In this document: positions 15,364 through 23,308 of the stretch, piece by piece
Layout: each line of letters opens with the position of its first letter
How positions within the stretch are numbered: position 1 is the first letter of the stretch
Assembly (NCBI RefSeq): GCF_003001695.1
Contig: NZ_PVYX01000001.1
Span: 2,046,001 to 2,110,000 of the forward strand
Length of the DNA: 64,000 nt
Direction of reading: 5' to 3'
Origin: Flagellimonas meridianipacifica
Lineage (GTDB): Bacteria > Bacteroidota > Bacteroidia > Flavobacteriales > Flavobacteriaceae
Program-made: the position numbers and the translations under genes
Notes under the pieces: model-generated
Database searches by the model: none
Told to the model about the DNA's origin: nothing
What the model saw: only the letters and a program-made list of their open reading frames with translations

Positions 15364-17418
15364 TTACTGAAGAATGGCACTATTGGATAAACCCAGTGTC
15401 GGAGTAGTATCTTCATCCCAATCATTGGAAGTGAATCCTTCACCGTCATAAGCGATGCTTGAACCAGCTGCCACGTTAGGTACAAATCCACCGGCATTCC
15501 AAATACCAGCTTCTACTGCAACAGATTCACGTGCATTTCCAGCGGCGCCCCATTGTACAAAGCTTCGGATGTTGGCAGCATCTCCAAAACTGTCATTATT
15601 GGCATAGAGACCTAAACCTCCTGCATTGTCAGGAGCAGAAAGAGACACTGGAGAGATGACCAAAAACTCACCCGGATTCAAGCTTACGTTACCACTTACA
15701 ATATCTGTAGCAGCCGCATCACCGATTCTGAAGTATTGACCAGGGCCAAGGCACATCCAATAGTTGGAAAGATCCACAGCTACATTGCCATTGTTATATA
15801 GTTCAATCTCATCGTCTATTAGGTATTCCACCTCATTTATAATTACTGATCTTTTTTCTAATGGTTCTCTGAATACATTAGCATCTCCAAAAGTTTGGGT
15901 AGAGGTGCCTTCCCAATCATTAGAGGTAAAGCCTTCACCATCATATGCTATACTTGAACCAAAGGGAACATTGGGCACAAATCCACCAGCATTCCAAATA
16001 CCTGCTTCTACTGCAACAGATTCACGTGCATTTCCAGCAGCACCCCATTGTACAAAGCTTCGGATGTTGGCAGCATCTCCAAAACCGTCATTATTGGCAT
16101 ATAGACCAAGTCCACCTGCGTCATTTGATGCTTCAAGTGATACCGGAGAGATAACCAAAAATTCACCTGGCGCCAAGTTTACGTTACCACTTACGATTTC
16201 AGTTGCTGCTGCATCTCCAACTCTAAAGTATTGACCAGGACCAAGGCACATCCAGTAGTTGGAAAGGTCTACGGTTTCTGTTCCATTATTATAAAGCTCA
16301 ATAAGGTCATCAACTAAGTATTCCACTTCATTGATTACAATAGATCTTACTGTAGGAGCAGTAAAGATATTGGCAGCACCAAAGGTAGTCTCAGTGGTTT
16401 CTGACCAATCCGAAGCGCTAAAACCTTCACCATCATAAGCAATACTGTTATCTGCACTGCCTACAACTTCTACATACTCACCTTCTGTCCAGATATTCGC
16501 GGCTACGGCAACATTTTCTCTTGGGCTTCCAGGAGCACCCCATTGAACGAAAGAACGGATGTTTACAGGATCACCAAAACCAGCATTGTTCGCGTATAGA
16601 CCTATTCCACCTTCTGCGTTTGGCATTTCATATGCAACAGTTAAAAACGAACCTGGTGTCATGTTCACGTCGCCTTCAGTTTGGAGGTCCCCAATTCTTC
16701 TGTAGGTCCCTGGGCCAAGACATAGGAAATAATCGCTTACATCTACATCAATAGCTCCATTGTTGTATAGTTCGATGGAGTCGCCCAAATAAGCAACTTC
16801 GTTCAATATTATCGAAGCACTTTGAACTGGAGCATTGAACTCGTTTTCAGCTCCCAATGAAGGTGTTGTAGTTTCGGACCAATCCGAAGCACTGATTCCT
16901 TCACCATCATAAACGATACTGTTATCTTCATCTTCTACAACCGGTATAAATTCGCCTTCTGTCCAGATATTGGCCTCAACGGCAACATTTTCCCTCGGAC
17001 TTCCAGCAGCTCCCCATTGTACGAAAGAACGAATATTGGCGGCGTCTCCGAAACCATCATTGTTGGCATATAGACCTATTCCACCTTCTTCATTGGGCAT
17101 GTCATAACCAATTACCAAGTATTCTCCAGGTGCTAGGTCAACATTTCCTTCGGTTTCCAAATCACCAATTCTTCTGTAGGTGCCTGGGCCAAGACATAGG
17201 AAATAATCGCTCAAATCTACGTTTATGTCTCCATCGTTAAAGAGTTCGACAGAACCTTCCAAATAAGCTACTTCGTTAATTACTACCGAAGCACTTCCAG
17301 TTGGATCTGGGGGAGTTGGATTGTCCACCACAGGATCATCAATAATAATTTCGGTGTCATCTTCGGAACAACTCCAAGTCATGGCAAGCAGGGCCATTAC
17401 AAATACATACTTTTTCAT
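15364..17418 (-). CDS. Surface lipoprotein with four lamin-tail domains
   Basis: A 684-residue lipoprotein (MKKYVFVMALLAMTWSC, Cys17) with an acidic, Pro-rich linker and then four lamin-tail repeats at about 42-199, 200-357, 358-522 and 523-683. Each repeat opens (V/I)INEVxYL, continues IELYNNG and VDLS(D/N)Y, has CLGPGxYxRIGD, and ends near YDGEG(F/I)(S/T)(A/S)(S/N)DW. Extracellular lamin-tail domains occur in nucleases and adhesins, but no nuclease domain is present. Adhesion or ligand display is a guess. The gene has its own promoter with the 41-bp element found upstream of the cytochrome/YceI operon. Confidence 0.85.
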   Translation of the reverse strand: MKKYVFVMALLAMTWSCSEDDTEIIIDDPVVDNPTPPDPTGSASVVINEVAYLEGSVELFNDGDINVDLSDYFLCLGPGTYRRIGDLETEGNVDLAPGEYLVIGYDMPNEEGGIGLYANNDGFGDAANIRSFVQWGAAGSPRENVAVEANIWTEGEFIPVVEDEDNSIVYDGEGISASDWSETTTPSLGAENEFNAPVQSASIILNEVAYLGDSIELYNNGAIDVDVSDYFLCLGPGTYRRIGDLQTEGDVNMTPGSFLTVAYEMPNAEGGIGLYANNAGFGDPVNIRSFVQWGAPGSPRENVAVAANIWTEGEYVEVVGSADNSIAYDGEGFSASDWSETTETTFGAANIFTAPTVRSIVINEVEYLVDDLIELYNNGTETVDLSNYWMCLGPGQYFRVGDAAATEIVSGNVNLAPGEFLVISPVSLEASNDAGGLGLYANNDGFGDAANIRSFVQWGAAGNARESVAVEAGIWNAGGFVPNVPFGSSIAYDGEGFTSNDWEGTSTQTFGDANVFREPLEKRSVIINEVEYLIDDEIELYNNGNVAVDLSNYWMCLGPGQYFRIGDAAATDIVSGNVSLNPGEFLVISPVSLSAPDNAGGLGLYANNDSFGDAANIRSFVQWGAAGNARESVAVEAGIWNAGGFVPNVAAGSSIAYDGEGFTSNDWDEDTTPTLGLSNSAILQ
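15370..17295 (-). repeat. Four tandem coding repeats in the lamin-tail gene
   Basis: Repeats 1 and 2 are about 474 bp apart and repeats 3 and 4 about 495 bp apart. Repeats 3 and 4 are nearly identical at the DNA level. Stretches around 15511-15600 and 16006-16095 differ at only a few positions, mostly silent. This shows a recent duplication, a 1-2 pair and a 3-4 pair. Confidence 0.8.
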
Positions 17419-17453
17419 TTTAATTGTTTTTAAGGTTTAATGAATTACGGCTA

Positions 17454-17528
17454 CAAAGCAACCAAGACGGGGGCTTCATAGCATTATAAATGTTGGTGAA
17501 AGGGAATATTTGACTTTAAAAGGGAATA
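17454..17528 (-). promoter_or_regulatory. Promoter of lamin-tail gene with shared 41-bp element
   Basis: Plus-strand 17488-17528 carries the element AAATGTTGGTGA-n-AGGGAA-n-ATTTG-nn-TTTAAAA-n-GGAATA, identical at 36 of 41 positions to 20190-20230. Exactly 26 bp away is CAAAGCAA (17454-17461), read on the minus strand as TTGCTTTG, a one-off match to TAnnTTTG. AATGTTGGT fits 8 of 9 positions of the published LytTR half-site. The ATG is 36 bp beyond the -7-like box. Confidence 0.7.
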
Positions 17529-17567
17529 CTTTAACGGTGACCTTTTAATTAGCTATCCACCTTTCGA

Positions 17568-17864
17568 TTAATTTTTAGTTAGATAATCTTGATTCTGAAC
17601 CTGAACTTTCTCGCAGTTACAAAACGTGACGTTTAAGTTGTCTGTAACTTTCTCACCTTCTTCAGGGCAACCCAGTTCGGTGAGTACATTAAGGGCTTTT
17701 GAAATCTCATTGGCCCGAATGAAATTGAATACAATCAGCGAATCCATGGGATATAGGTTTACATTCGTAATGTCCTTTATGTTCAGTAGGGCGTCTTTTA
17801 TTTTAATAGAGCATCGATTACAGAATGCTCTTTGTACCGGTATTCTCGCAATATTGGTTTTCAT
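17568..17864 (-). CDS. Heavy-metal-associated (HMA-like) domain protein
   Basis: A 98-residue protein without a signal peptide. RAFCNRCSIKIKDALLNIKDITNVNLYPMDSLIVF has the HMA CxxC (C15, C18) followed by the usual helix and strand with VxxVxVYP-like spacing; a second CNC lies near the C-terminus. HMA domains bind Cu(I), Zn or other soft metals for delivery. The residue before the first Cys differs from the GMTC consensus, so metal binding is plausible but not certain. It is the last gene of the cytochrome-YceI-OB-DUF5777 operon, 12 bp after the DUF5777 gene. Confidence 0.65.
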   Translation of the reverse strand: MKTNIARIPVQRAFCNRCSIKIKDALLNIKDITNVNLYPMDSLIVFNFIRANEISKALNVLTELGCPEEGEKVTDNLNVTFCNCEKVQVQNQDYLTKN

Positions 17865-17876
17865 ATTTCTTGCCTT

Positions 17877-18722
17877 TTAGAATACCCTTGAAAGATTGAA
17901 TCCAAAGAAAATGTCTCCTTCCGACCAATCGCCAGTTGCTTGTCCGAGAAAACCATTGGTATTCATCGGTTGAGCATTTGTAAAATGTAATTGGAACACA
18001 TGTCCCCCCGTTTCAATATCAAAACCTACTGAAAGCGGATTGTTGAAAGGAGAGTTTGAAGCTCTATTTAAATGCAGTCCATAGTCAATATTAAGCGACA
18101 CCCTTTTGGAGATTTTATGTCTACCACCAAATCCAATAGCGTATTGGGAATTCTCTTGTTCATCCAATTGGACCAAATTCTCATGAAAAAAAGTAGGGAT
18201 CAGTTCCAGTGAAAAGTTTTTATTGAACTTTTTTACAATCAGGAGTTGGGCGGTGTATCCCAAACGATTTTTAAATTCAAGACCGGGCAAGTTGGCGTCA
18301 TCCAAAGCACCATTTATCAGTAGGGTTCCGAACCCTACCAAGGTAAATGGAGAACCTTTCTTTTTTTGACGTATCAATCTAAGTTTTATGGAGCTCTCAT
18401 AGGTTTTCAGAAAAGAACTGCGGGAAACGCCAATGTTTATCCCATCTGAAACACCATAGATAAAATTGAGTCGTGTAACTGCCTGGTCCAATCCGAAGAA
18501 ATCTTCAAAACCAGGTTTAATGGAACCAAATCTATGGGAAACCACAAAGTACAGTTCCTTTTTTGATACCATTTTGGTGGACTCAAAGTTTACAATTTTA
18601 AGCCCCTTAAATGCGGCACTTTCGTAATCGTTGACCTCTTTGTTGTCTATTTCAGACAGAAGGTCGTGCTGTGTAAACCCTAATAAGGGTATTAGGAAAA
18701 TGATGATATAAATTATTTTCAT
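17877..18722 (-). CDS. DUF5777 outer-membrane beta-barrel protein, copy 1
   Basis: A 281-residue exported barrel (MKIIYIIIFLIPLLGFTQ). It shares the DUF5777 layout with the 13148-14050 gene: KELYFVVSHRFGSIKPGFEDFFG, an FTLVGFG strand, SLELIPTFFHENLV, YAIGFGGRHKISKRVSLNIDYG and the final GDIFFGFNLSRVF. It begins 11 bp after the OB-fold gene and precedes the HMA-like gene, all in one operon. The two copies have diverged well beyond a recent duplication. A role with YceI in moving a hydrophobic ligand or electron carrier across the envelope is inference from gene order. Confidence 0.85.
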   Translation of the reverse strand: MKIIYIIIFLIPLLGFTQHDLLSEIDNKEVNDYESAAFKGLKIVNFESTKMVSKKELYFVVSHRFGSIKPGFEDFFGLDQAVTRLNFIYGVSDGINIGVSRSSFLKTYESSIKLRLIRQKKKGSPFTLVGFGTLLINGALDDANLPGLEFKNRLGYTAQLLIVKKFNKNFSLELIPTFFHENLVQLDEQENSQYAIGFGGRHKISKRVSLNIDYGLHLNRASNSPFNNPLSVGFDIETGGHVFQLHFTNAQPMNTNGFLGQATGDWSEGDIFFGFNLSRVF

Positions 18723-18733
18723 TTTGTTTGTTT

Positions 18734-19144
18734 TTATTGGTTATTGATGAGGATGGCTTGATCTATTTTTACTATTTCAAGCAGGTCGTCAAATCCTACA
18801 CAGCGACCTTTTATTGTAATGTTAGATCCATTGTCAAATACCCCTTTCACTTGCTGAAGCGTATCAAAGTCAACCTGTACTTTGTTATCAATGAATATGG
18901 TGTGTACCTGTTCTATCTCGGTTATGGACCCGTTCACTTCCACTATCTTATCTGCTAGGTTTTCTAGGGAAGTATTTGGATTGGTGAACTTTTCATGAAT
19001 TTCAATAGCTGACAAGGAGCTTATAGCCCTTTCTTCAGCAATGTTTCTATGAGGTTTGTACATGTAGTTGAGAGCTAAAAATGCGAATACCACAACTATA
19101 AGAACCCCGGATAAAATGATGGAAATACGTTTCTTGGCTTTCAT
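18734..19144 (-). CDS. Membrane-anchored OB-fold protein (tRNA_anti-like), copy 1
   Basis: A 136-residue product with an N-terminal anchor (about residues 7-27, ISIILSGVLIVVVFAFLALNYM). The OB-fold contains NLADKIVEVNGSITEIEQVHTIFI and GSNITIKGRCVGFDDLLEIVKIDQAIL. It corresponds to the 14584-15021 protein, but lacks that copy's extra cysteines, keeping only one in GRCVGFDD. Its ATG overlaps the YceI stop by four bases (ATGA), so translation is coupled. A periplasmic binding role beside YceI is likely; the ligand is unknown. Confidence 0.8.
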   Translation of the reverse strand: MKAKKRISIILSGVLIVVVFAFLALNYMYKPHRNIAEERAISSLSAIEIHEKFTNPNTSLENLADKIVEVNGSITEIEQVHTIFIDNKVQVDFDTLQQVKGVFDNGSNITIKGRCVGFDDLLEIVKIDQAILINNQ

Positions 19145-19704
19145 TTTTTGATAAGGTTAAAGTTGATCTGTACCAATACTTCTTTGGCTATCTTGTTTCG
19201 TACAATTTTGGGAATACTGATATCGAAATCTTCGGGTTTGACTTTAAAACCGCCTTCCATCACAATGGAATCGTCCTTTTTATAAATCAATAAATCCGTA
19301 CGAATGTCTTTTTCTTTTCCATGCAATTTCATTTTCCCATCCACTGAAACTTGAGAAGGCGTTTCAGAAAGCTTTGAGGCATCAAAATCTATCAGCTTGC
19401 CTTTAAAAGTGGCCTTGGGATAGGTGTCGGATTCAATGTAGTTTTCATTGAAATGCTCTTGCATCAATGAGTTTTTGAATCGAAATCCCTTTACCAAAGC
19501 CAAGGAGGCAATTTGATTGGTTTCAGAATCGAATATTGCCGTAGCGGATTCAGTTTGCGCCTTTACTTCTTCAAAAAGCTTTTCTGACGCTTCAAATACA
19601 ATTTTCCCTTTTTTGTCAATGTATTTGCTCTGGGCGTTGGCTGTGTAGCCACCCAAGATTGAAATGGCAAATACTAGAATTAGTGTGTTTTTAAGATTTT
19701 TCAT
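19141..19704 (-). CDS. YceI-family periplasmic protein, copy 1
   Basis: A 187-residue exported protein (MKNLKNTLILVFAISILGGYTANAQ). It has the family block SLMQEHFNENYIESDTYPKATFKGKLIDF, which closely matches copy 2, and ends VKPEDFDISIPKIVRNKIAKEVLVQINF. YceI proteins bind polyprenyl or quinone-like lipids. It lies 25 bp after the cytochrome lipoprotein and overlaps the OB-fold gene. Association with a heme protein makes an electron carrier such as menaquinone a reasonable ligand guess, though not shown. Confidence 0.9.
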   Translation of the reverse strand: MKNLKNTLILVFAISILGGYTANAQSKYIDKKGKIVFEASEKLFEEVKAQTESATAIFDSETNQIASLALVKGFRFKNSLMQEHFNENYIESDTYPKATFKGKLIDFDASKLSETPSQVSVDGKMKLHGKEKDIRTDLLIYKKDDSIVMEGGFKVKPEDFDISIPKIVRNKIAKEVLVQINFNLIKK

Positions 19705-19729
19705 TGGTGTTTATTTTTGGATTACGTTT

Positions 19730-20116
19730 TTACTCTATCAACCCATCCTCAATCCATTGATTGATTAGGTCGATTGATGCTTGAGGGATTCTCCCTGCAG
19801 GTGGCATAGCTCCCGGTTGCCCAGTTTGTAGTGAAACTGTGCGAAGTACACCGCCATTTCTGGAACTAACTTGCTGGAAAGTGACCAGAGCGAAAGGAGC
19901 ACCATTTCTAGGGGGACTTGAGTGGCATCCTAGACAATTGTTGGCAATGATGGGTTGGATGTCTGCAGTAAATGTGACCGCGTCAACAATTTCATCATCA
20001 TTGACATCGTCAACATTTTCTGGAATTGGGTCCAGTAAATCACTTTCGCTGTCATTTGCACAGCTAAAAATCAGAAGCGATACCAGAGGTAAAAAGAGTT
20101 TAATTACGTTTTTCAT
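19730..20116 (-). CDS. c-type cytochrome lipoprotein
   Basis: A 128-residue lipoprotein (MKNVIKLFLPLVSLLIFSC, Cys19) with an acidic linker and a small heme c domain. FTADIQPIIANNCLGCHSS gives CxxCH at residues 61-65, and the distal Met is probably in GQPGAMPPAG; the domain ends IDLINQWIEDGLIE. This layout is common in Bacteroidota outer-membrane-attached electron-transfer lipoproteins. The ATG at 20116 is chosen over the TTG at 20158 because the -7-like box (20156-20163) lies between them. It is the first gene of the five-gene operon. Confidence 0.85.
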   Translation of the reverse strand: MKNVIKLFLPLVSLLIFSCANDSESDLLDPIPENVDDVNDDEIVDAVTFTADIQPIIANNCLGCHSSPPRNGAPFALVTFQQVSSRNGGVLRTVSLQTGQPGAMPPAGRIPQASIDLINQWIEDGLIE

Positions 20117-20155
20117 CTGTTGGAATTTAGAATTGGACTTCGTTTTTTGTTTGCC

Positions 20156-20230
20156 CAAAACAATTCCATATCAAGGGGTTAAGAGAACAAAATGTTGGTG
20201 AGAGGGAAAATTTGGATTTAAAAAGGAATA
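20156..20230 (-). promoter_or_regulatory. Promoter of cytochrome-YceI operon with shared 41-bp element
   Basis: The 41-bp element lies at 20190-20230 and the box CAAAACAA (minus strand TTGTTTTG) at 20156-20163, again 26 bp apart. The 26-bp spacer itself is not conserved against the other copy, so the element and its distance are what selection has kept. The LytTR regulator gene starts 88 bp beyond the element on the other strand. Confidence 0.7.
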
Positions 20231-20317
20231 AAAGGGAAGTTATCTAGCTAAATATATTGTGAGGTTTATGAGAAACTTATCTCTTATCTTAGTCGTTTAA
20301 AATTTTCTACCTCAACC

Positions 20318-21433
20318 ATGCGTAAAGACCGACTTTATTTTTTTACGTTTTTGGCCATTACGGCTATTTTCATATTAATTGCTGGAGTGTCTGTTCGCTC
20401 TTTTATCAAAGTAAGCGCAAGTCAACTTCTGGAAGCTCAATTGGAGGCCAGTAAGAGAGAGGCGAATGAGGTGGCAAAATTGATAGGTTTTCAATTGGAA
20501 AATGGGGTGGATAAAGAGACCATTATAGAAAATGTACAAGAAAGCATCGAAAATACGAATACGGAGAATGGTTTTATCTGTATGTTTGATTGGTCAGGGC
20601 GAGAGGTGTGTCACCCAGATATTACTCAGGTAGGACAACAAGTAAACCCGGACCAATCCTCAATTTCTTCAGTTAATGGCGAAATGAGTCCGGAAGATTT
20701 GTATGATTTACTTACCAGTAAACGGACCTTTGGAGGTATTCGAAGCTTTGAAGATGGAGATGAACTGCAATCGGAAATCATTTATCTGAATCCAGTGCCA
20801 AATTCGGATTGGATTATTGCAGCTCATGCCAATACGGATAAAATAACGGAGCAGATAGATAGTCTCCGGACTAAATTCTATACCATATTTAGTATTATGG
20901 GTTTCTCCATTGTACTTTGTTCTGTTATAATGGTGCGATTGATAGGTAGCTCTTATGAGAAAAAATTGGAAGCCAAGAATCAGAAACTGGAAGATGAGGT
21001 AGTAAATCTCGTCAAATTGAATAAGGACTTGGATAATTATCAACAAAGGGTAATTGAGAGCGCTCCAGAAGCACAAAACACACAAACAGATAAGGGAAAG
21101 AAGCGTATTTTAACCTATGTCCGCAATGAGCTTCGCCCTATTTCCACAGATGATATCGCCTATATTTTCATGGAGAGCACGATTACCTACGTGGTCTGTT
21201 TCGATGGAAGCCAATCCACATCCAACTCCAGTTTGGACGACCTTTTTTCCAACCTTGATGAAACCCATTTTTATAGGGCAAATAGGCAGTTTATCGTAGC
21301 TATATCGGCTATAAGCAAGATTATAAAATATGGGAATAACCAGCTTAAGATTTTGGTGGACCCCAACTCAGAAGTTGATATCATCATAAGTAAAAATCGT
21401 GCTGCTGAGTTTAAACAATGGCTTAACTCCTAG
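20318..21433 (+). CDS. Membrane-bound LytTR transcription regulator with Cache-like sensor
   Basis: A 371-residue one-component regulator. A first membrane span (about 7-27) and a second (about 187-209) enclose a Cache/PAS-like extracytoplasmic domain with GFICMFDWSGREVCHP and SDWIIAAHANTDKI. A coiled coil follows, then a LytTR DNA-binding domain (about 262-371) with ISTDDIAYIFMESTITYVV, FYRANRQFIVAISAI and LKILVDPNSEVDIIISKNRAAEFKQWL. Most LytTR regulators are response regulators; here the sensor is fused directly. It is divergent from the cytochrome-YceI operon and is the natural candidate to bind the two 41-bp elements. Confidence 0.85.
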   Translation: MRKDRLYFFTFLAITAIFILIAGVSVRSFIKVSASQLLEAQLEASKREANEVAKLIGFQLENGVDKETIIENVQESIENTNTENGFICMFDWSGREVCHPDITQVGQQVNPDQSSISSVNGEMSPEDLYDLLTSKRTFGGIRSFEDGDELQSEIIYLNPVPNSDWIIAAHANTDKITEQIDSLRTKFYTIFSIMGFSIVLCSVIMVRLIGSSYEKKLEAKNQKLEDEVVNLVKLNKDLDNYQQRVIESAPEAQNTQTDKGKKRILTYVRNELRPISTDDIAYIFMESTITYVVCFDGSQSTSNSSLDDLFSNLDETHFYRANRQFIVAISAISKIIKYGNNQLKILVDPNSEVDIIISKNRAAEFKQWLNS

Positions 21434-21551
21434 AAAAACAATTTCTTATTTTCAATTTTGGTCTAAAGGTGCTTGCTTTCTGCGCTTTTTTGATTCAGGT
21501 GACGACTTTAAGAAAATTTTAGCATAACTTAAGGCGTAATGTTAAAAAATA

Positions 21552-21567
21552 GAGTTCGACTGAACTC
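21552..21567 (+). promoter_or_regulatory. Inverted repeat upstream of Rieske/GltS-like gene
   Basis: GAGTTC-GACT-GAACTC is a perfect 6-bp inverted repeat with a 4-bp centre, 27 bp before the ATG. It could be an operator; no consensus -7 box was found here. Confidence 0.35.
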
Positions 21568-21593
21568 GTAACAACCTGACAACAAACTTTATA

Positions 21594-23210
21594 ATGCAAA
21601 GTAACCTTATCGAAATCGCCAAGATTTCAGAGCTAAAGGAAAAACAACCTTTTTACGCCTTAGTCAAAAACACAGATTTAGTAGTCATCAAACACGAAAC
21701 TGGAATTTCAGTTTTGTATGGACGTTGTCACCATAGGGGGGCATTGCTTGCAGATGGCCATATTGATGGAAAGAATTTGATATGTGGGGTCCATGGATGG
21801 GATTATCGCTACGATACGGGTATTAGTGAATATAATAATGAAGAACAACTTCATAAGTTTCAAGAATTCGTTGAAGATGACTCTCTAAAAATTGATGAAA
21901 ATGAGATAGAGGCTTTCGAACTAGAACACCCTCAGCCGTTTGACCGTGATGCTTATTTGGGAACCTATGCGGACACCCATCCCGAGGATACAGAGCCATA
22001 CACCGGTTATATCAAGGAATTGGCGAGAAATGGTCTCAAGAATCTGGGGCACCACGGTTTTTCTGCCTCTATGGGAGTGGACAGAAACACATTGCCCAAA
22101 TGGAGTGACATACAGTTTTTACCAGCTCAATTGGCTACGCGTCCTTTACTGGACCATGAAGAAGTAGCCACCAAAGTGGTTATTGGGCCCAAAGCTAAAA
22201 GGCCTTTGGTTTTGGACATTCCACTTTTTGTAAGTGATATGAGTTTTGGGGCGTTATCGCGAGAAGCAAAAATAGCCCTCTCCAAAGGCGCGGAGATGTC
22301 GGGAACGGGTATTTGTTCTGGGGAAGGCGGGATGTTACCAGATGAACAAAGGAACAACTCCCGATATTTTTACGAATTGGCTTCAGCTCAGTTTGGTTTT
22401 TCATGGGATAAACTGGATAACGTTCAAGCATTTCATTTCAAAGGCGGGCAAGGTGCAAAAACAGGAACTGGAGGCCACCTTCCTGGAAATAAAGTAAGTA
22501 AGGAAATCGCTCAGGTAAGAGGGTTGGAAGAAGGTCAAACGGCTATTAGTCCAGCCACATTCCCTGATTTTCATGGAGTAAAGGATTTCAAAGCATTCGC
22601 TGATAAAGTCCGGGAACGTACAGGCGGTATACCTATAGGATTTAAGATTGCGGCAAGTCACATAGAAAAGGATATCCAATTTGCTTTGGATGCAGGTGTC
22701 GACTATATCATTTTGGATGGTCGAGGAGGAGGAACTGGTTCGGCACCTACTATCCTACGGGATAATATAAATGTACCTACCATACCTGCTTTGGCACGTG
22801 CTCGAAAGTATTTGGATAAAATTGGGGTTACCAATGTATCTTTAATTATTACCGGAGGTCTTCGAATAGCCGAAGATTTTGCCAAAGCCATGATGATGGG
22901 AGCGGACGCCATTGCGGTATCCAATTCTGCAATTCAAGCCATAGGTTGTCTGGGTATGAGGGCTTGTGGTAGCAACAATTGCCCAGTTGGCATAGCCACT
23001 CAAAAAGAACATCTACGAAGCAGGTTGATTATTGATGCTTCGGCCAAACAACTCCACAACTATTTTACGGCGACCAATGATTTAATCAAGGTTATAGCAC
23101 GTTCTTGTGGGTATGACAATATAACCAAGTTTAACCATAATGATTTATCCACCTTTAACAAGGAAATGCACGAGTTGACAGGAATCAGATACGCAGGGGT
23201 TCTCCAATAA
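21594..23210 (+). CDS. Rieske-glutamate synthase-like FMN domain fusion protein
   Basis: A 538-residue fusion. Residues 1-100 form a Rieske domain with C45-x-H47 (GRCHHRGAL) and C64-x2-H67 (ICGVHGWDY), all four [2Fe-2S] ligands present. Residues about 150-530 are the FMN-binding glutamate synthase fold. They hold FVSDMSFGALSREAKIALSKGAEM, GTGICSGEGGMLPDEQ, GQGAKTGTGGHLPG and the CGSNNCPVGIATQ loop; the latter corresponds to the Fe-S cysteine region of GltB but has fewer cysteines. No glutaminase domain is present, so it is not a normal glutamate synthase; an FMN oxidoreductase fed by its own Rieske centre is likely. The reaction is unknown. Confidence 0.85.
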   Translation: MQSNLIEIAKISELKEKQPFYALVKNTDLVVIKHETGISVLYGRCHHRGALLADGHIDGKNLICGVHGWDYRYDTGISEYNNEEQLHKFQEFVEDDSLKIDENEIEAFELEHPQPFDRDAYLGTYADTHPEDTEPYTGYIKELARNGLKNLGHHGFSASMGVDRNTLPKWSDIQFLPAQLATRPLLDHEEVATKVVIGPKAKRPLVLDIPLFVSDMSFGALSREAKIALSKGAEMSGTGICSGEGGMLPDEQRNNSRYFYELASAQFGFSWDKLDNVQAFHFKGGQGAKTGTGGHLPGNKVSKEIAQVRGLEEGQTAISPATFPDFHGVKDFKAFADKVRERTGGIPIGFKIAASHIEKDIQFALDAGVDYIILDGRGGGTGSAPTILRDNINVPTIPALARARKYLDKIGVTNVSLIITGGLRIAEDFAKAMMMGADAIAVSNSAIQAIGCLGMRACGSNNCPVGIATQKEHLRSRLIIDASAKQLHNYFTATNDLIKVIARSCGYDNITKFNHNDLSTFNKEMHELTGIRYAGVLQ

Positions 23211-23308
23211 ATCCAAACAATATTGTTTATCCCCTATGTCATGGTGATGCTCTTCAATCCTAGTTTGAGAATTGAATGCTTGTTAGAAAACTTTTAATAT
23301 AGAATTAA

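Noticed and set aside
15764..16234. Long plus-strand frames (156, 69 and 77 codons) opposite the lamin-tail gene
   Set aside because: They arise from the low-complexity repeated coding sequence on the minus strand.
20117..20158. TTG start for the cytochrome lipoprotein
   Set aside because: It overlaps the -7-like box, and ATG 20116 gives a clean lipoprotein signal.
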